Shown here piece after piece: positions 33,835 through 45,152 of a stretch of 64,000 bases of DNA. This stretch comes from Coriaria nepalensis. Its lineage: Eukaryota > Streptophyta > Magnoliopsida > Cucurbitales > Coriariaceae. Made by a program: the position numbers and the translations under genes. The notes beneath the pieces are model-generated. The model was not told the origin of the DNA, did not search any database, and saw only the letters and a list, made by a program, of their open reading frames with translations. The stretch is from NCBI GenBank assembly GCA_027186245.1, contig CP114499.1, forward strand, positions 8,065,001 to 8,129,000, given 5' to 3'. The first letter of the stretch is position 1, and the number at the start of each line of letters is the position of its first letter.

Positions 33835-35722
33835 TAATGGTGCCATATGGAAATTGATGTCCCTATACTCATACTTTTGGGTTTTTGGTTTTGCTTCCTC
33901 GGTATATATAAACATTAGCAATTTAGCCATGAGGAGATATTGTTTCATGTTTTCTTGTCATTTTTGGGTATCAAAAGGTAGTTATTTTGTATACGTGTCT
34001 GTGGAAAAGGGAAGGAACACAGGACAGGACATATGAATGAATGTATGGGTTTATTATTAATGTTAACGTATTTGGTAATTACTATTTATCTATGAATGAA
34101 CTAAAATTGGCCACGTAACAAGGGATATGTAAGAGAGTAATGAGTGACATATGTGGCAAATGATTTCTTGACTATGTCCTGTTTACATAGATCAGATCTT
34201 ACTTAATGAATCCATGTCTAATCTTTTGGGGTTCTTTGACACTAGTGCATCATTTGGCCAACTGATACACCAACCAGTTGCGATAAAACTAATAGAAATT
34301 CTGCTTTGAGATGCACATCCGACAATATTTTAGGTGTCGTCAGCTGTTTGTCATCCATTCTTTTTGTTTAATCAAGTACTTTAATACTTTTGGTAACATC
34401 CGACAACATTGGAGCATCCAAAATCGAACAAGACATTAGTAAGATAACTGTTTTAGTTCGAAGTTTTCACGACTGTCGTCAAATTGCTTCTCATCTTCTA
34501 TATCCACCTCCAGAATTTCCAAGCAGGGAAAGTAAAAGTCATGATTAATTAAAATTAATCTACATTAACAATAAACATAATGCAGTGAAGGTAATTAAAA
34601 CAGCTAAGCTAGTTTTACTCACAGGGATTCTTAGCTTCATATAATTTCCAATTCTAGCAAGAACAGTAGTACGCTTGTGCCAAAACCGACCTATTAGCTG
34701 TATCTTCACGAAGGTCCATCCAATTCTGCAAGCTCACCTTTCCCTGCAACATATATTGAATGTCTTAACCTTGTTACATGACAATAAATAGAATGTTTAA
34801 GACTCGAAGATTAAGATCAAACAAGAATGCCAACCGACCCATCGAAAATCTTCCCGAGCTCGGCGCGAGCATCGGCTAAGACATGGATAACATCGTCTTT
34901 GGGTGAGATCGATCGGGGCTCAATCGGCCGGAAGTGAAACAGCGGAGATGGTTAATCTGTGTGGTCTTGGTGTTGGTGTGATCAGTCTCGGCCGTTGAAT
35001 GCTGCGAAGTGGGGTCCTTGCTCTTTTGAGGCTCCAACAAGTATTTGATAAGTGAGAATTGCTGCGCAAGAACAAGGATCCTGCTGTTAACTGAATTTGA
35101 TGAAGAGGAAGAACTGCTGCCTCTGTCCACACATTTTCTAGTAAAGTAGTTACCCTTTTTTTTTTGGTGCTTTATTTTACTTTTGAAGTTGATAATGTAT
35201 GAGTGGAGGATATGACTATGGATGAGCTCTAGGCTTCTTTTGAAATCTATGGGCCTACCCCCACGGGACCCACTTCGGATCAAAGGGGCTATGAAGAGTA
35301 AGTTAGCCCAAAAGTAGCATAAATCGATAACTATACATAGTCCACAATACAGTTATGAAACGTAAGACCTCTCAGCCAATGATTTATGTACATGTTTGTG
35401 TCTCATTATGATTTATGAACGTTCTTACGTGGAAAATAGGAAAATATATGTAAAAGAATTAATAAAAAAAATTATATACGTGTACAAAACAGAGTGCGAC
35501 AGCTCACTGTATTAATGGCAGGAAATGTGGGCAGACGAGGCTAAAAAAGCCTAAAAACAACAAAGATAAGATATATTTATTACAGCAATAATTGCCAAAA
35601 ATTGCTATCTGCCGAAGTCACACAGCAGAATGTTCTTGTCCTAAAAGCCTTCTGAACTTTCGCTCCATCTTTTTCTTCTCTCTGCTTACTCTCCATCTCT
35701 CTCTCTCACTCTCTCTACGGCA
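33835..35722. other. Intergenic between LOG and the unknown conserved gene
   Basis: No intact gene is seen. Possible exon remnants on the minus strand (34440-34960) are listed separately. Confidence 0.4.
34440..34960 (-). pseudogene. Possible degenerate multi-exon gene fragment, family unknown
   Basis: Three protein-like stretches lie in order on the minus strand. The first, about 34820-34940, reads RPIEPRSISPKDDV and then HVLADARAELGKIFDGS. The second, about 34680-34740, reads KVSLQNWMDLREDTANRSV just after an acceptor-like TGCAG. The third, about 34460-34535, reads LEILEVDIEDEKQFDDS. Their composition is that of a real protein. However, joining the first two at the GT and AG available breaks the frame, and upstream sequence has stops. 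I do not recognise the family. It may be a decayed gene or chance. Confidence 0.3.
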
Positions 35723-36268
35723 ATGCATGAGTCGTCAGCCGCCGTAGGAGGACCAGTGCAGCCACAGTTTCAAATATCAAATATCCGTCGCAGAAACTCT
35801 TTGGCATCGATGGTTGAGGTCCCCACAAAGCACAGCCTCCCGACGATCAATGCCAAGAGCCGTTACAGCTCTAGCTTTCCCCGCGAAAACGGCACCGTTT
35901 CACCTAAGTCACTACTAGAATTAGAGCTCATCTATCTCAGTTCCTCCTCCTCCTCCATCGCCTATACGTCCCTCAAAGACATCCTACCTTCCGCCGCCAC
36001 CATCCAGCCACCCACCCCCTCCTCCGCCGCATATGGTTACAATTACGAGATCTCAATCCGCAATCGCCTCGTCAAGCAGGCTGCATGGGCCTACCTTCAG
36101 CCTATGCCATCTTCACCGGACTCATCCCGCCCACACTTCTGGCCCCGATTCTCTACCCCCAATCGTCTCTCCGCTTGCCTCCACTTCTTCACCCGCCGAA
36201 TCATCCCGGCCATCGCCCGTGCCTTTGATCGAATGGTCCAGATCATCCGAGTCATCATCGCCAGATAG
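35723..36268 (+). CDS. Conserved plant protein of unknown function
   Basis: This is a single-exon gene for 181 residues, preceded by a CT-rich leader. The first ATG of the transcript-like region is used. The middle has a Ser-rich stretch and SLKDILPS. The C-terminal half holds the strongest family-like block, SIRNRLVKQAAWAYLQPM, followed by a basic amphipathic end with several Arg-Ile pairs. I recall such proteins in many eudicots without an assigned function. By position it would match the uncharacterised At3g52520. No signal peptide, transmembrane span or enzyme motif is seen. Confidence 0.75.
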   Translation: MHESSAAVGGPVQPQFQISNIRRRNSLASMVEVPTKHSLPTINAKSRYSSSFPRENGTVSPKSLLELELIYLSSSSSSIAYTSLKDILPSAATIQPPTPSSAAYGYNYEISIRNRLVKQAAWAYLQPMPSSPDSSRPHFWPRFSTPNRLSACLHFFTRRIIPAIARAFDRMVQIIRVIIAR

Positions 36269-36404
36269 TATTGACATATTATATACTGTATGCGTCTTTA
36301 TCGTTTGAGTACAACGAAAAGACAATAGCAATGGAATGAATTTTATGAATTGGGTGAGTTATTAAATTTAGTCAGTTAGTTACAAGTTCAGTTTGTTAGT
36401 ATTC

Positions 36405-37907
36405 TTAACGGTATGGTTTGAATCGCCTAAAGAAGCGACCTTGATTATTGTTGCGAGGTTCTGCTTCCTCTGTAGAGAAGTGCTCTGTTTGATTGTGAAG
36501 TTGGACTCGGGTAGCATCTGATTGTTGTGTTCCGGATATCGAACCGTGAAGTACAGTTCCGGGAAAAGGCGGAGCACTTGGTGGATATGTCTTGTTCCTG
36601 CTCGACTGATGTGAATTCCTTCCCGGTTTTCGATAAAACGACGGCCAATCATTTGGAGGAGGAGGTGGGGCTGGCCTCGAGCCTTCTTCATTCTGAGGAC
36701 CCTGCAGTAAGTTAGTGTGAAGTTAAACAGACTCAGTACTGGTGATTCCAGAAGGTGAGTGATTTGGTTTGTGTGTAAATGTTACTTATGAATTGCCAAT
36801 TTCTAGACCAAATAACAGTGCAGTTAATTGATAGCTATCTCATTCAATTAGGATTGTGCTTGAATGAGTAGTAAAGGGGTAAATTTGAATGCACCTTAGT
36901 TGTTGGATTTTTAGATTTTGTAGATTGAGAAGCTATGTGCTGGACAACATCAAAGAAGGCTGACTGACCCAATTCAGAGCAGTTTTTCATGTAGAAAATG
37001 GCCAAATCCCAAGCCCTTAGTCTCCACTCTTTCAACTTCACCTCAATATCCGTTTCATGCTGTGCTACATAAGGCTTCAACAGGGTATCAAAAACATATC
37101 CTGATCCCTGCAGCAATATCCAAACAAAAGAGATAAAGACAAAGTAAATTTTGACCCGTGAATGACTTTTGACTAGGAAAGGAAAAAGGATGCTCTGTTT
37201 CAGGTTCGTCTTGTAGTTGTAAGAAGTAAGAACTTACCTTGGTCTTAGGATACCACAAGTAGATAAAAATTGCTAGCTTCATCTCACCATACATCGGCAA
37301 CCTTGACCAGAAATTTAACCATTTCAAAAAGTTACCATGAGATTTTGATTTATTCGCTAGTAACTAAATAGAAGCCATACAAAATCTTAGATTTGTAAGA
37401 ATGTTAGATACCATGAAATGAATATGTCTCCAACCCTCTCTAGTACTGTTAGAATCGCCACTATGATCCTGCCAAAAGAAAAAAGAAGCCCAATCCCATG
37501 AACAGCGGATCGAATCATCATAGGCATTCATTTATGGCCCTACTAATCACAACCGTTACGGAAAATGGAAGAAAACAGTGAAAGAGAAAGAAAAGAGGAA
37601 GGGAGGGCCATCTTGAAAAGCAAAACGATTCCATGAGAAAAAATATATTTAAAAAAAAAAATTTGTAAAAAGCACCTTCTTACCAATACTGACACCAAAA
37701 TCGTAGTTCTTGGATCTCAATCCTGCTACTGACCATAGCCTTATAGCATTCAAATGCTGGATATGCATACCCAAAGAGCAACCTAACATCATAATCATAA
37801 CAATCATTCTCTCTTGCAAAAGAAAATTAGGAGAAAGAAAAAAATAAAAAGGAGAAAACTTTGTAGACAACATACAGAAGAGATCTGGTAATGAAATCTC
37901 CCATCAT
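36405..37907 (-). CDS. HVA22-like (TB2/DP1) membrane-shaping protein
   Basis: Six exons join in frame: 37907-37876, 37782-37684, 37468-37412, 37301-37238, 37107-36895 and 36701-36405. They give 253 residues. The start MMGDFITRSL and the TB2/DP1 core are clear: LFGYAYPAFECYKA, ELRFWCQYW, LERVGDIFISWLPMYGE and KLAIFIYLWYPKTK. The core is followed by the HVA22 extension VAQHETDIE. The last exon encodes a Pro- and Asn-rich tail ending RFFRRFKPYR. HVA22/DP1 proteins are reticulon-like hairpin proteins of the endoplasmic reticulum; several are induced by abscisic acid or stress. The long tail fits the HVA22-h/i/j group (HVA22J lies in the matching Arabidopsis block, recalled). An acceptor-like TTTTTTCAG at about 37933-37941 suggests an intron in the 5' UTR. 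Confidence 0.93.
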
Positions 37908-38536
37908 ATTTACAACCCACCACGAAAATTTCACCTGAAAAAAGAACAAGCCCAGAAATTTCAGTAATCAACTCCAACTATGTTCTAAACAAAAACCTGG
38001 TACAGAATGAAAAACAGATCCTCTGCCATTGCTATCGCTATCCCAACCTGGTACTAGGTTGACTAAATCCGTAGATTCGTTGGAGAAAGTTGGGAGTTTT
38101 GGAAGAGGATATCTTATTCCGTGAAAGAAAAAAAAAAAAAACAGAGGGATGAGGAGAAAGAAAGGACGTGAGAAATGATTAAAAACTTGTAGAAGGGTTT
38201 GTGTATAGTTATGGAGTTGTTATAAGACCGAAAACAAAAAAGCGAAAGAAGAAAGGAATTGGATTATTAAAAGTTTTTGTATAGCCAATAAATACTAAAC
38301 AGAGAAAAGGTTTCTTGCGACGGACGCCTTCTTCCACCACATTACTTCGCACGCAATCCAGAGTGGGAGACGGAACTTTTCGAAGATCATATTCACCTTT
38401 TGGGCAGTTGCGTTTGACGGTTAATGTTCCTCTCAAACTCCACTTCAATTATTTCTCAGTTTATAAGGAGTTTGTTCAAGTTTATCTCACGTGTCTGTCA
38501 AGTTTACTATTGAAAATTCTGAACGTAACGTCCAAG

Positions 38537-38540
<4 letters not shown>

Positions 38541-38568
<28 letters not shown>
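38541..38568. repeat. GA microsatellite
   Basis: About 14 GA units. Confidence 0.95.
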
Positions 38569-38571
<3 letters not shown>

Positions 38572-39228
38572 GTAATAATGTATGTTATTCTCTTAATTTA
38601 AGATATGTTTTTTTTTAATTAATTATTTTCTAAGTATTTATCTTATGTTCAATCATTATTAATTCAAAGGTTGGTTATTAGGTTAACCTAATAACATGCA
38701 TATATATACCAACCTGGAAAAAAACAAACAAAGGGGTATGCAAATACTACGATCACGCCCTTGATTCTTCTCTAGCTATTTACTTCTATTTTTTAAGGTA
38801 TGAAATTAGTTTTGCGTTGACTACTATGACATCAAAGATTCAAGTTTAATGAGTTTGGTCAACCAAACTGCTGACCTGGACTAGTAACGAGGCCATGGAC
38901 TTAGAATTGGGCCACTGGACCATTATTTCCATGCAATTGTTACTTATTGAATATAAAAGGAGCCCGATCCAAAAATTGGCCTAAGGCTCTAAAGTCAATT
39001 GATACATGTCTTCTCGGCCATACAGTGAACCGACATGTAGACATTTAGCTCTTCCCCACCAATAAGTGAACTCTATTTTCTTTTTTTTTTTCAAGGAACA
39101 AACTTACATGCAAAATTGACCAAACTCTCTTTTTCCAACGCAGTAATGGATACTTGACTCGTTGGCATCGATTAATTAAATCAACCTGAACACACATGCA
39201 GAATTTTATACGAATTAGAACCTTCCCC

Positions 39229-39231
<3 letters not shown>

Positions 39232-39261
<30 letters not shown>
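39232..39261. repeat. CT microsatellite upstream of OVATE gene
   Basis: About 15 CT units, ending roughly 70 bp before the chosen start. CT-rich tracts are common in plant leaders. Confidence 0.95.
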
Positions 39262-39263
<2 letters not shown>

Positions 39264-39332
39264 TATTAAACGCCATTCACTCACGATCCTCACATGTCTC
39301 TCTTCCCTCTAACTCAACCAAAAAAGAAAAAC

Positions 39333-39878
39333 ATGTCCTCTACCAAGAAAAAGCTTCGCCTCAAAAACACCGTTTCAATCAACATCGGTTGCAACAACTC
39401 ATGCTGGCGTCGGAAACTCTCTCACATTTTCAACCATAAACCAAAACCCAAAACCTCTTCCTTCTCCTGCTCCTCCTCCACGTCCGTCCAAAAACACGGA
39501 CGCCACCTCTCTGCCCTGTTAAAAAACGAGCCCGTGCATGAGCATGGAGACTTTGAGAGGATTAACATTGGCGGCGAAAGTGTGGCCGTCGAGAAAGAGT
39601 CCGACGACCCGTATTTAGATTTCAGGCAGTCCATGCTGCAGATGATATGTGAGAACGAGATTTACTCAAAGGACGATCTTCGTGAGCTTCTGAGCTGTTT
39701 TCTGCAGTTGAACTCTCCGATTCACCATGGAATTATTGTGCGAGCTTTTGTTGAGATCTGGAACGCTATTTTCTCCGTCACTTCTTCCTCTCCTTATTGT
39801 TCTGCTGCGTCTTCTTCGAAGTTACGTTTTGCTGCTGCTGGAGCTACTTGTAAGTCACGTGAGTTTAACTTATCCTAA
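39333..39878 (+). CDS. OVATE family protein, OFP6-like
   Basis: This is a single-exon gene for 181 residues. An upstream in-frame ATG at 39294 would add 13 residues. I prefer 39333 because MSSTKKKLRLK is the conserved opening of this OFP group and because it has A at -3. The N-terminal half is basic and Ser-rich. The OVATE domain is at about 92-148: DPYLDFRQSMLQMI, then YSKDDLRELLSCFLQLN and HHGIIVRAFVEIW. OFPs are nuclear or cytoskeleton-associated repressors that bind TALE homeodomain proteins and control organ shape. The Arabidopsis counterpart in the block is OFP6 (At3g52525, recalled). Confidence 0.92.
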   Translation: MSSTKKKLRLKNTVSINIGCNNSCWRRKLSHIFNHKPKPKTSSFSCSSSTSVQKHGRHLSALLKNEPVHEHGDFERINIGGESVAVEKESDDPYLDFRQSMLQMICENEIYSKDDLRELLSCFLQLNSPIHHGIIVRAFVEIWNAIFSVTSSSPYCSAASSSKLRFAAAGATCKSREFNLS

Positions 39879-42800
39879 CCTGCACGTGCTTTTAATTTAA
39901 CCTGTTCTTCACGTGAGTTCCAGCTCCATATGATTTGTAACACGAATACATAGTTTGCTGTGTTAATTTGTACTACTATATTGTAACGGCCGAAAAATAT
40001 GTAAGAATGTAACCATGTTACTTTTAAGGTTAGATTATACTACTGCAGTTAAGAGATCCTTTTAGGCTTTCTTTTAATGATGTGAACTATGCCTGAATTA
40101 TGGTAAAACAGTATGAATCATGTTGTCCCTAATGAAATGGTGCATGCTAACTTAAATTATTACTTTTTGATATCATATATATACATATATATTGTGTGTG
40201 TATATACATAAACGTTACTTATCTGCTTCAGAATTTAAACAGTGAGATGATTACATGTTATACATCTAGTTTTAACTGGTTTGCATTGCTAATAATCACA
40301 CTCTTACTCCTTCCGGGAAAAAAAAAATGATATAAACTGACAAAATTTACATAATCATTACGGGCATGTTTGGCAAGACCTATAAGCTTCCTTTTTTCTT
40401 GAGTGGAAAAGAAAGGGATAATGAATGATAACCTTTTTTTGTTTTGTTTGGGGCAGTTCTTTTCCAACTAGGGAAGAAATAAGAGGAAATCAAAGAATAT
40501 TTTGTTTTCCTCAAAAATTTCTTCAAACCAAACACGCCCTATGAGTTAGGGATCAGTAGGAGCGAAGGTGGTCAAATATATGTATGTATATATATATTTT
40601 ATTGGAAACCCGGAAACTTACCTTTTGAGATGGGGTTGCAAACCATGAAAAGAGACTCACAATATCATCTCTAAAATATAATCACAAACCTTATATAGAT
40701 GACTTAAATCCTGACCAACTTAACGAGCCACCGCTACTGATCTGTCCGGGCAACCTGGGTCGAGGAAGTCAAATTTTTTCAGTGGGATTAGAGAAGACTC
40801 TGAAGAGTGCAGTAACGGGGGGGAAAGAGAGGCATCGGGATTTGAATCAGGGAAAGTCAGAAAATATCTAATAATTTAGTGGGCCTAATTTCAAAATTTA
40901 AATTAATTTAATGAAAATAATCTGAGAAATACTCAAGGGCTGACAACTGATTTTAATTCCTGATCTGTCCACTGTCATCCAAATATTAATTTCAATTTAT
41001 TGTGTATGCTGTATACTATATGCTATATGGGTCATTCTCTATAAACCCTAATCATATCAGATCGTAAAATTGATAGCTTAGTACGTATATGGACATTTAA
41101 GAGTAATGACCCTTGACCAATTTCCAGATTGGAGTAGAAGTCTACATCGGCATTAAAATCACTCTTATGGGGATGTGCAAGATTCTCATCATCAATCACT
41201 TCCACGAAATGTTAAATAAAAAACCCAATATAATATCAAAGAATTATATCTTGAACTAATTAGAGATAAAATCCATGATCAACACTTAATGAAAACAAAA
41301 GGTTCAGAAACTGCAATATAATCCATCTGCTTATCCATATATCATTTTCTGATGCATCTCTAAAGCAACTCACATTCTTGTGATCCATATCATCTCTTGC
41401 TAGCTTCTAACTAGCTACAAATCCTTTCTTATATCCTAACAAGACACAAAAGAAAATTTTGAGCATAAATAATGGATGTGGAGCATAACTAGGAGAGCCA
41501 TCAACAGCTGCGCTTTGAATTGCATATTATGAACAAGGTCACGTGCATTAGCTGATCTGCTTTTCAGATCATTTATATGGACTTTCTAATTATGACATAA
41601 AGACGTACTCTGCAATCTGCATGCATGCAGGGGCTTTAACCAAACACAGAATATGGGGTTGCTTGTGGATTCAGCCTCATGGATGCGATATCTAGTTAGT
41701 GACTTAAATCTGTCCTACAACATTAATTAGTAGATTATTACAACATTAAAACTTGGGATTGTAATGTTTGTACTTGATTCGGTTGTTTTTTTGTTTTCTT
41801 TCACTTAAGATGCCAGATGGGCTCTCGTATTTGGACTTTTTGAATCATCAAATGAAGTGATGGGTAGAGACGGTTTTGATATAATGGAGGCAGAAACAAG
41901 ATTGAAACGTGTGAGACATTAAGTTCAACACTGTTAAGTCACAATCTTCATTGTAATTAACTTGGGTAGAAAAACGAGGCTGCCTTAACTAGTTTTAGTG
42001 TAGGGTCATTATCTCACAAATTACCATACACTAAAGTCTCATATTAAATTACCCCATGCTGACTGGACGACCTGCACTGTTTGTTTTTATTGGTCTTGGT
42101 TTCCTTCGTAAAGTTGGATGAGTAAAACACCTGCAGTGTTTTTGTTTGTCTGTTTTCAACTGAAAATTATCACATACATCCCGAGTCCACACTAGTAAAC
42201 TTGTTTGATCATCAGTCGACAGTAGTTTCTGTCCAACGTCCCATTTTTGACGATTCATTGAGATTTTGAATCACGATAAGCCATTAAATGGGGCTTAGAA
42301 ATCGAAGGAGGAAAACACGGCAAAGATTTCTGGACCGTTGAGATTAATTAGATCGCTTCGAACAAGGTAAGAAAACCAACCTAGCTGATGGATATGTACA
42401 AATGATAACATGGAAACAGTGAAATCTAGAATACAGTGAATATATTTTATTAATATTGACTGAATTTTTTATTTGAAAATCTTACGGAACCAGTTTTAGA
42501 AACTTCTCCGGCTCACAGATTCAAGAACTTTACAAGATCTAGATTAACGAGAGTGCTTAGTATATCAATTGTTAAAAGTTTTTCATAATTTTTTAATATT
42601 TTTATTTTTGTTTAATATATAATTGATTGTTTAAGAGCAACAATTGTTTATTAATGAGAGCATGCAATAATACATACATTAATTAATACTTTACTTAACG
42701 TTCGGTCTTCTTCTTATGATTTCAAATTGGTTTGTAATTTCCTATATATAAATAAATAAATAAATAAAATAATAGATAATATATTTGCAGAAGGACCCCT

Positions 42801-43301
42801 TGAACATGAAGTTGTCATCCATGGAGAATAATTTACATATTTTTTGTTCCTTTCTCCGGCATTTACTCTAACTTCATCAGATCCAGAAGACATTATTAAT
42901 TATAAAATATATAAATTTTGTTTCAAATTGCAGATCAGTTAAAGACAAAGCGATCATCGTGTCGCATAGGACAATGCAATTCAAGTACGACACCATAAAA
43001 GAAACTCAGCTAGCTCTATACTATAGCTGGAACTGCCCATCTGAAAATGACAATCACTCGTTCAAAAATGGCCACAATTAATTATACCATACGGCAGCTG
43101 AAAACCACTTGCTAAATTCACGTATAATTATTTTTTAGCTCATCATCTTAATGTAATTAGTCAATGTTAGATTACATTTAGAATGCCGTTGAAGCAAAGA
43201 TTAACTTTTTCAAAGGCCACAAATTAACAGCATTAAATAAAAAGAAAGAGAATGGAGACAGTCAGATGAACTAGTTTTTTTTTTTTTCCAAGTAATTAAA
43301 C
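39879..43301. other. Intergenic between the two OVATE genes
   Basis: No gene is seen in 3.4 kb between the convergent OVATE genes. It holds a MITE-like element (40362-40539) and scattered AT-rich simple sequence. Confidence 0.5.
40362..40539. mobile_element. MITE-like element with GGGC(A/G)TGTTTGG ends
   Basis: The left end GGGCATGTTTGG and the right end, read on the minus strand as GGGCGTGTTTGG, form a 12-bp terminal inverted repeat with one mismatch around 150 bp of non-coding DNA. Such ends are very common among plant MITEs. I see no clean target-site duplication, so the superfamily is undecided. Confidence 0.55.
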
Positions 43302-44186
43302 TTAATATAAAGCAATTACAAACTTTTCTCTAAGCTCTTCATCTTCCTCGTCGTCTTCTGATAATGAAAACATACAGGGAGTAGTAGTACTAGTAATATT
43401 ACTATCAATCTCCTCTATCTCTAGTAATGAGCTTACAAAAGGAGTAGTGTTATTAAAAGAAGAATAAGAGAATGAAGAAGAAGAAGATGAACAAGTGTTG
43501 CAAAATGATAAAGGAGAGGAAATACAACAGTTAGAAAAGTTAGAAGTAGTAGTGGTGGTGGCAGTAGAAGTTGTTGTAGTAGTGATGGAACTAGAGAATT
43601 CAAGACCGACCAACAAATCCACAAACGCACTGATAACATACTCATGATTGCTTTCTCTATTCACTCTCAAATACCAGCACAAAAGCTCTTCTAGAACCTT
43701 CCAATCCTTCAACCCATTTGCTTCCACCATTTCCTCCATCGACTTTCGAAAGTCCAAGTAAGGATTTTCACTATCCATCAACAATACTTTAGTCTTTTCC
43801 TTCAATGCTAAAGTCAAATCCATATCATCATTGCCGCCGTCGTCATTCTTTCCCTCCTTCATTATCGAGTTTGACTCGTCCGGTTCGAAAAACAATCTCT
43901 CCGTCGACTTCAACCCTCGAATCACCGTCTCTATTTGCTCCCCGCCACCGACATCCTCCACGACCGCTGCCGTAGAGAAGCTTTCACAATCGTTTGAGAG
44001 GAATAAGGATTCATCACGAGTTGTTTCGTAGTAAGTTGAGTTTATGGTTTTGAAAATGTGGTCGTTAATATTGGAGGTGGTTCGGAAAGATAGGGTTCTT
44101 GGCTGGGTGCAAGGTGAGGGCCAGCGCCATGGATACTTTGATTCCGTGCTCTTGAAGAGAGAATGGAGCTTCATTTTCTTGCCCAT
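43302..44186 (-). CDS. OVATE family protein, OFP13/18-like
   Basis: This is a single-exon gene for 294 residues, opening MGKKMKLHSLF and then PWRWPSCTQPRT-like PWRWPSPCTQPRTLSFR, which marks the OFP11-18 group. The OVATE domain is at about 139-195, with ENPYLDFRKSMEEMVEANG, WKVLEELLCWYLRVN and HEYVISAFVDLLVGL. A long Thr/Ser-rich low-complexity region (about 198-250) and an acidic end (EDDEEDEEL) follow. It is convergent with the OFP6-like gene but belongs to another OFP clade. OFP15 and OFP18 hold the equivalent place in Arabidopsis (recalled). It is probably a growth-repressing transcriptional cofactor. Confidence 0.92.
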   Translation of the reverse strand: MGKKMKLHSLFKSTESKYPWRWPSPCTQPRTLSFRTTSNINDHIFKTINSTYYETTRDESLFLSNDCESFSTAAVVEDVGGGEQIETVIRGLKSTERLFFEPDESNSIMKEGKNDDGGNDDMDLTLALKEKTKVLLMDSENPYLDFRKSMEEMVEANGLKDWKVLEELLCWYLRVNRESNHEYVISAFVDLLVGLEFSSSITTTTTSTATTTTTSNFSNCCISSPLSFCNTCSSSSSSFSYSSFNNTTPFVSSLLEIEEIDSNITSTTTPCMFSLSEDDEEDEELREKFVIALY

Positions 44187-45152
44187 TAAATTTCTCTACG
44201 GCGTTTGCTGAGGAATCTTATTTGAAGTTCATAAATTGAAATGACTTTTTAGAGCTGGTTGGGTATTAATTAAAGCAGGGGGAATGGTGGGGGGTTGTTC
44301 TACAGCGTATTAAATTCCTAACGTAAGTATTTAATGTTATTCAGTTGGGCTATTTAAGATTAATCTACAACTCTTGTGAAATTATTTTTTCCTTATATAA
44401 AAATATATATATTGTACAGACCCACTGACAACTATTAGTCTCGGCTAACTCCTGTTAAGGATTGCACTTGTGATTATTAACTATATACTATATAGTATTA
44501 GTAACAAGGGGGGGGGGGGGGGACCCGGTGAAGATGGGCGGGAAAGAAGTGGTGCTGATATTTAAGGTGGTCCTTTTCTTATGTTACATTATTGATATAC
44601 TCCGACAATTTAAAATGATTAAAATTTTTGTATATGTTTTTTTTTTTCCTCGTATTTTGTTTAAAATGTGTACGTGAAAGATTCAGTGCCATTAATCAGA
44701 TCTCAATTCAACTGAAAATGTATTTCATCTAACGATTATCTATCTATACTCTGTTTATGAAAAGATCAATCAAAATTTCTATGAAATTGAATTATTGAAT
44801 AAAGAAAAAAGAAGAGAGAAGAGGAAGTGGCTTCAATGGAGATAGTGGTGATAAGAGTTATTTTTAGTATTTGACAACATATAATCACACTCCTCCACCA
44901 ACCATCATCCTTTTCAACATAGTTTTGACAATAGAAGATAACAAAAGCAACAATATTGAAACCTTGGACAATTCTAAAAAGCAGATAAGCCTTTTTGTTT
45001 TCTTGGCAATTCTTCCAGGGAGTGTTCCTTAACTTCTTCCCACATGGGTGTGAATGATCAACCACATCATTACAAACTTATATATTGGAAATCGCATCTA
45101 TCAAAATACGAATCCTCGATATTATGTATAGATTCCCTGTGCAGGAATAGGG
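44187..45152. other. Intergenic between OFP18-like and UEV1 genes
   Basis: No gene is seen. It includes a 15-base G run (44508-44522) and the probable UEV1 3' UTR at its right edge. Confidence 0.5.
44508..44522. repeat. Homopolymer of 15 G
   Basis: An uninterrupted G run, rare in this AT-rich window and able in principle to form a G-quadruplex. Confidence 0.9.

Larger units (their letters stand above)
37942..39332. other. Intergenic between HVA22-like gene and OVATE gene
   Basis: The left part probably contains the 5' UTR exon and promoter of the HVA22-like gene. It holds GA (38541-38568) and CT (39232-39261) microsatellites. The CT run is directly before the OVATE gene and may lie in its 5' UTR or core promoter. 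Confidence 0.45.
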
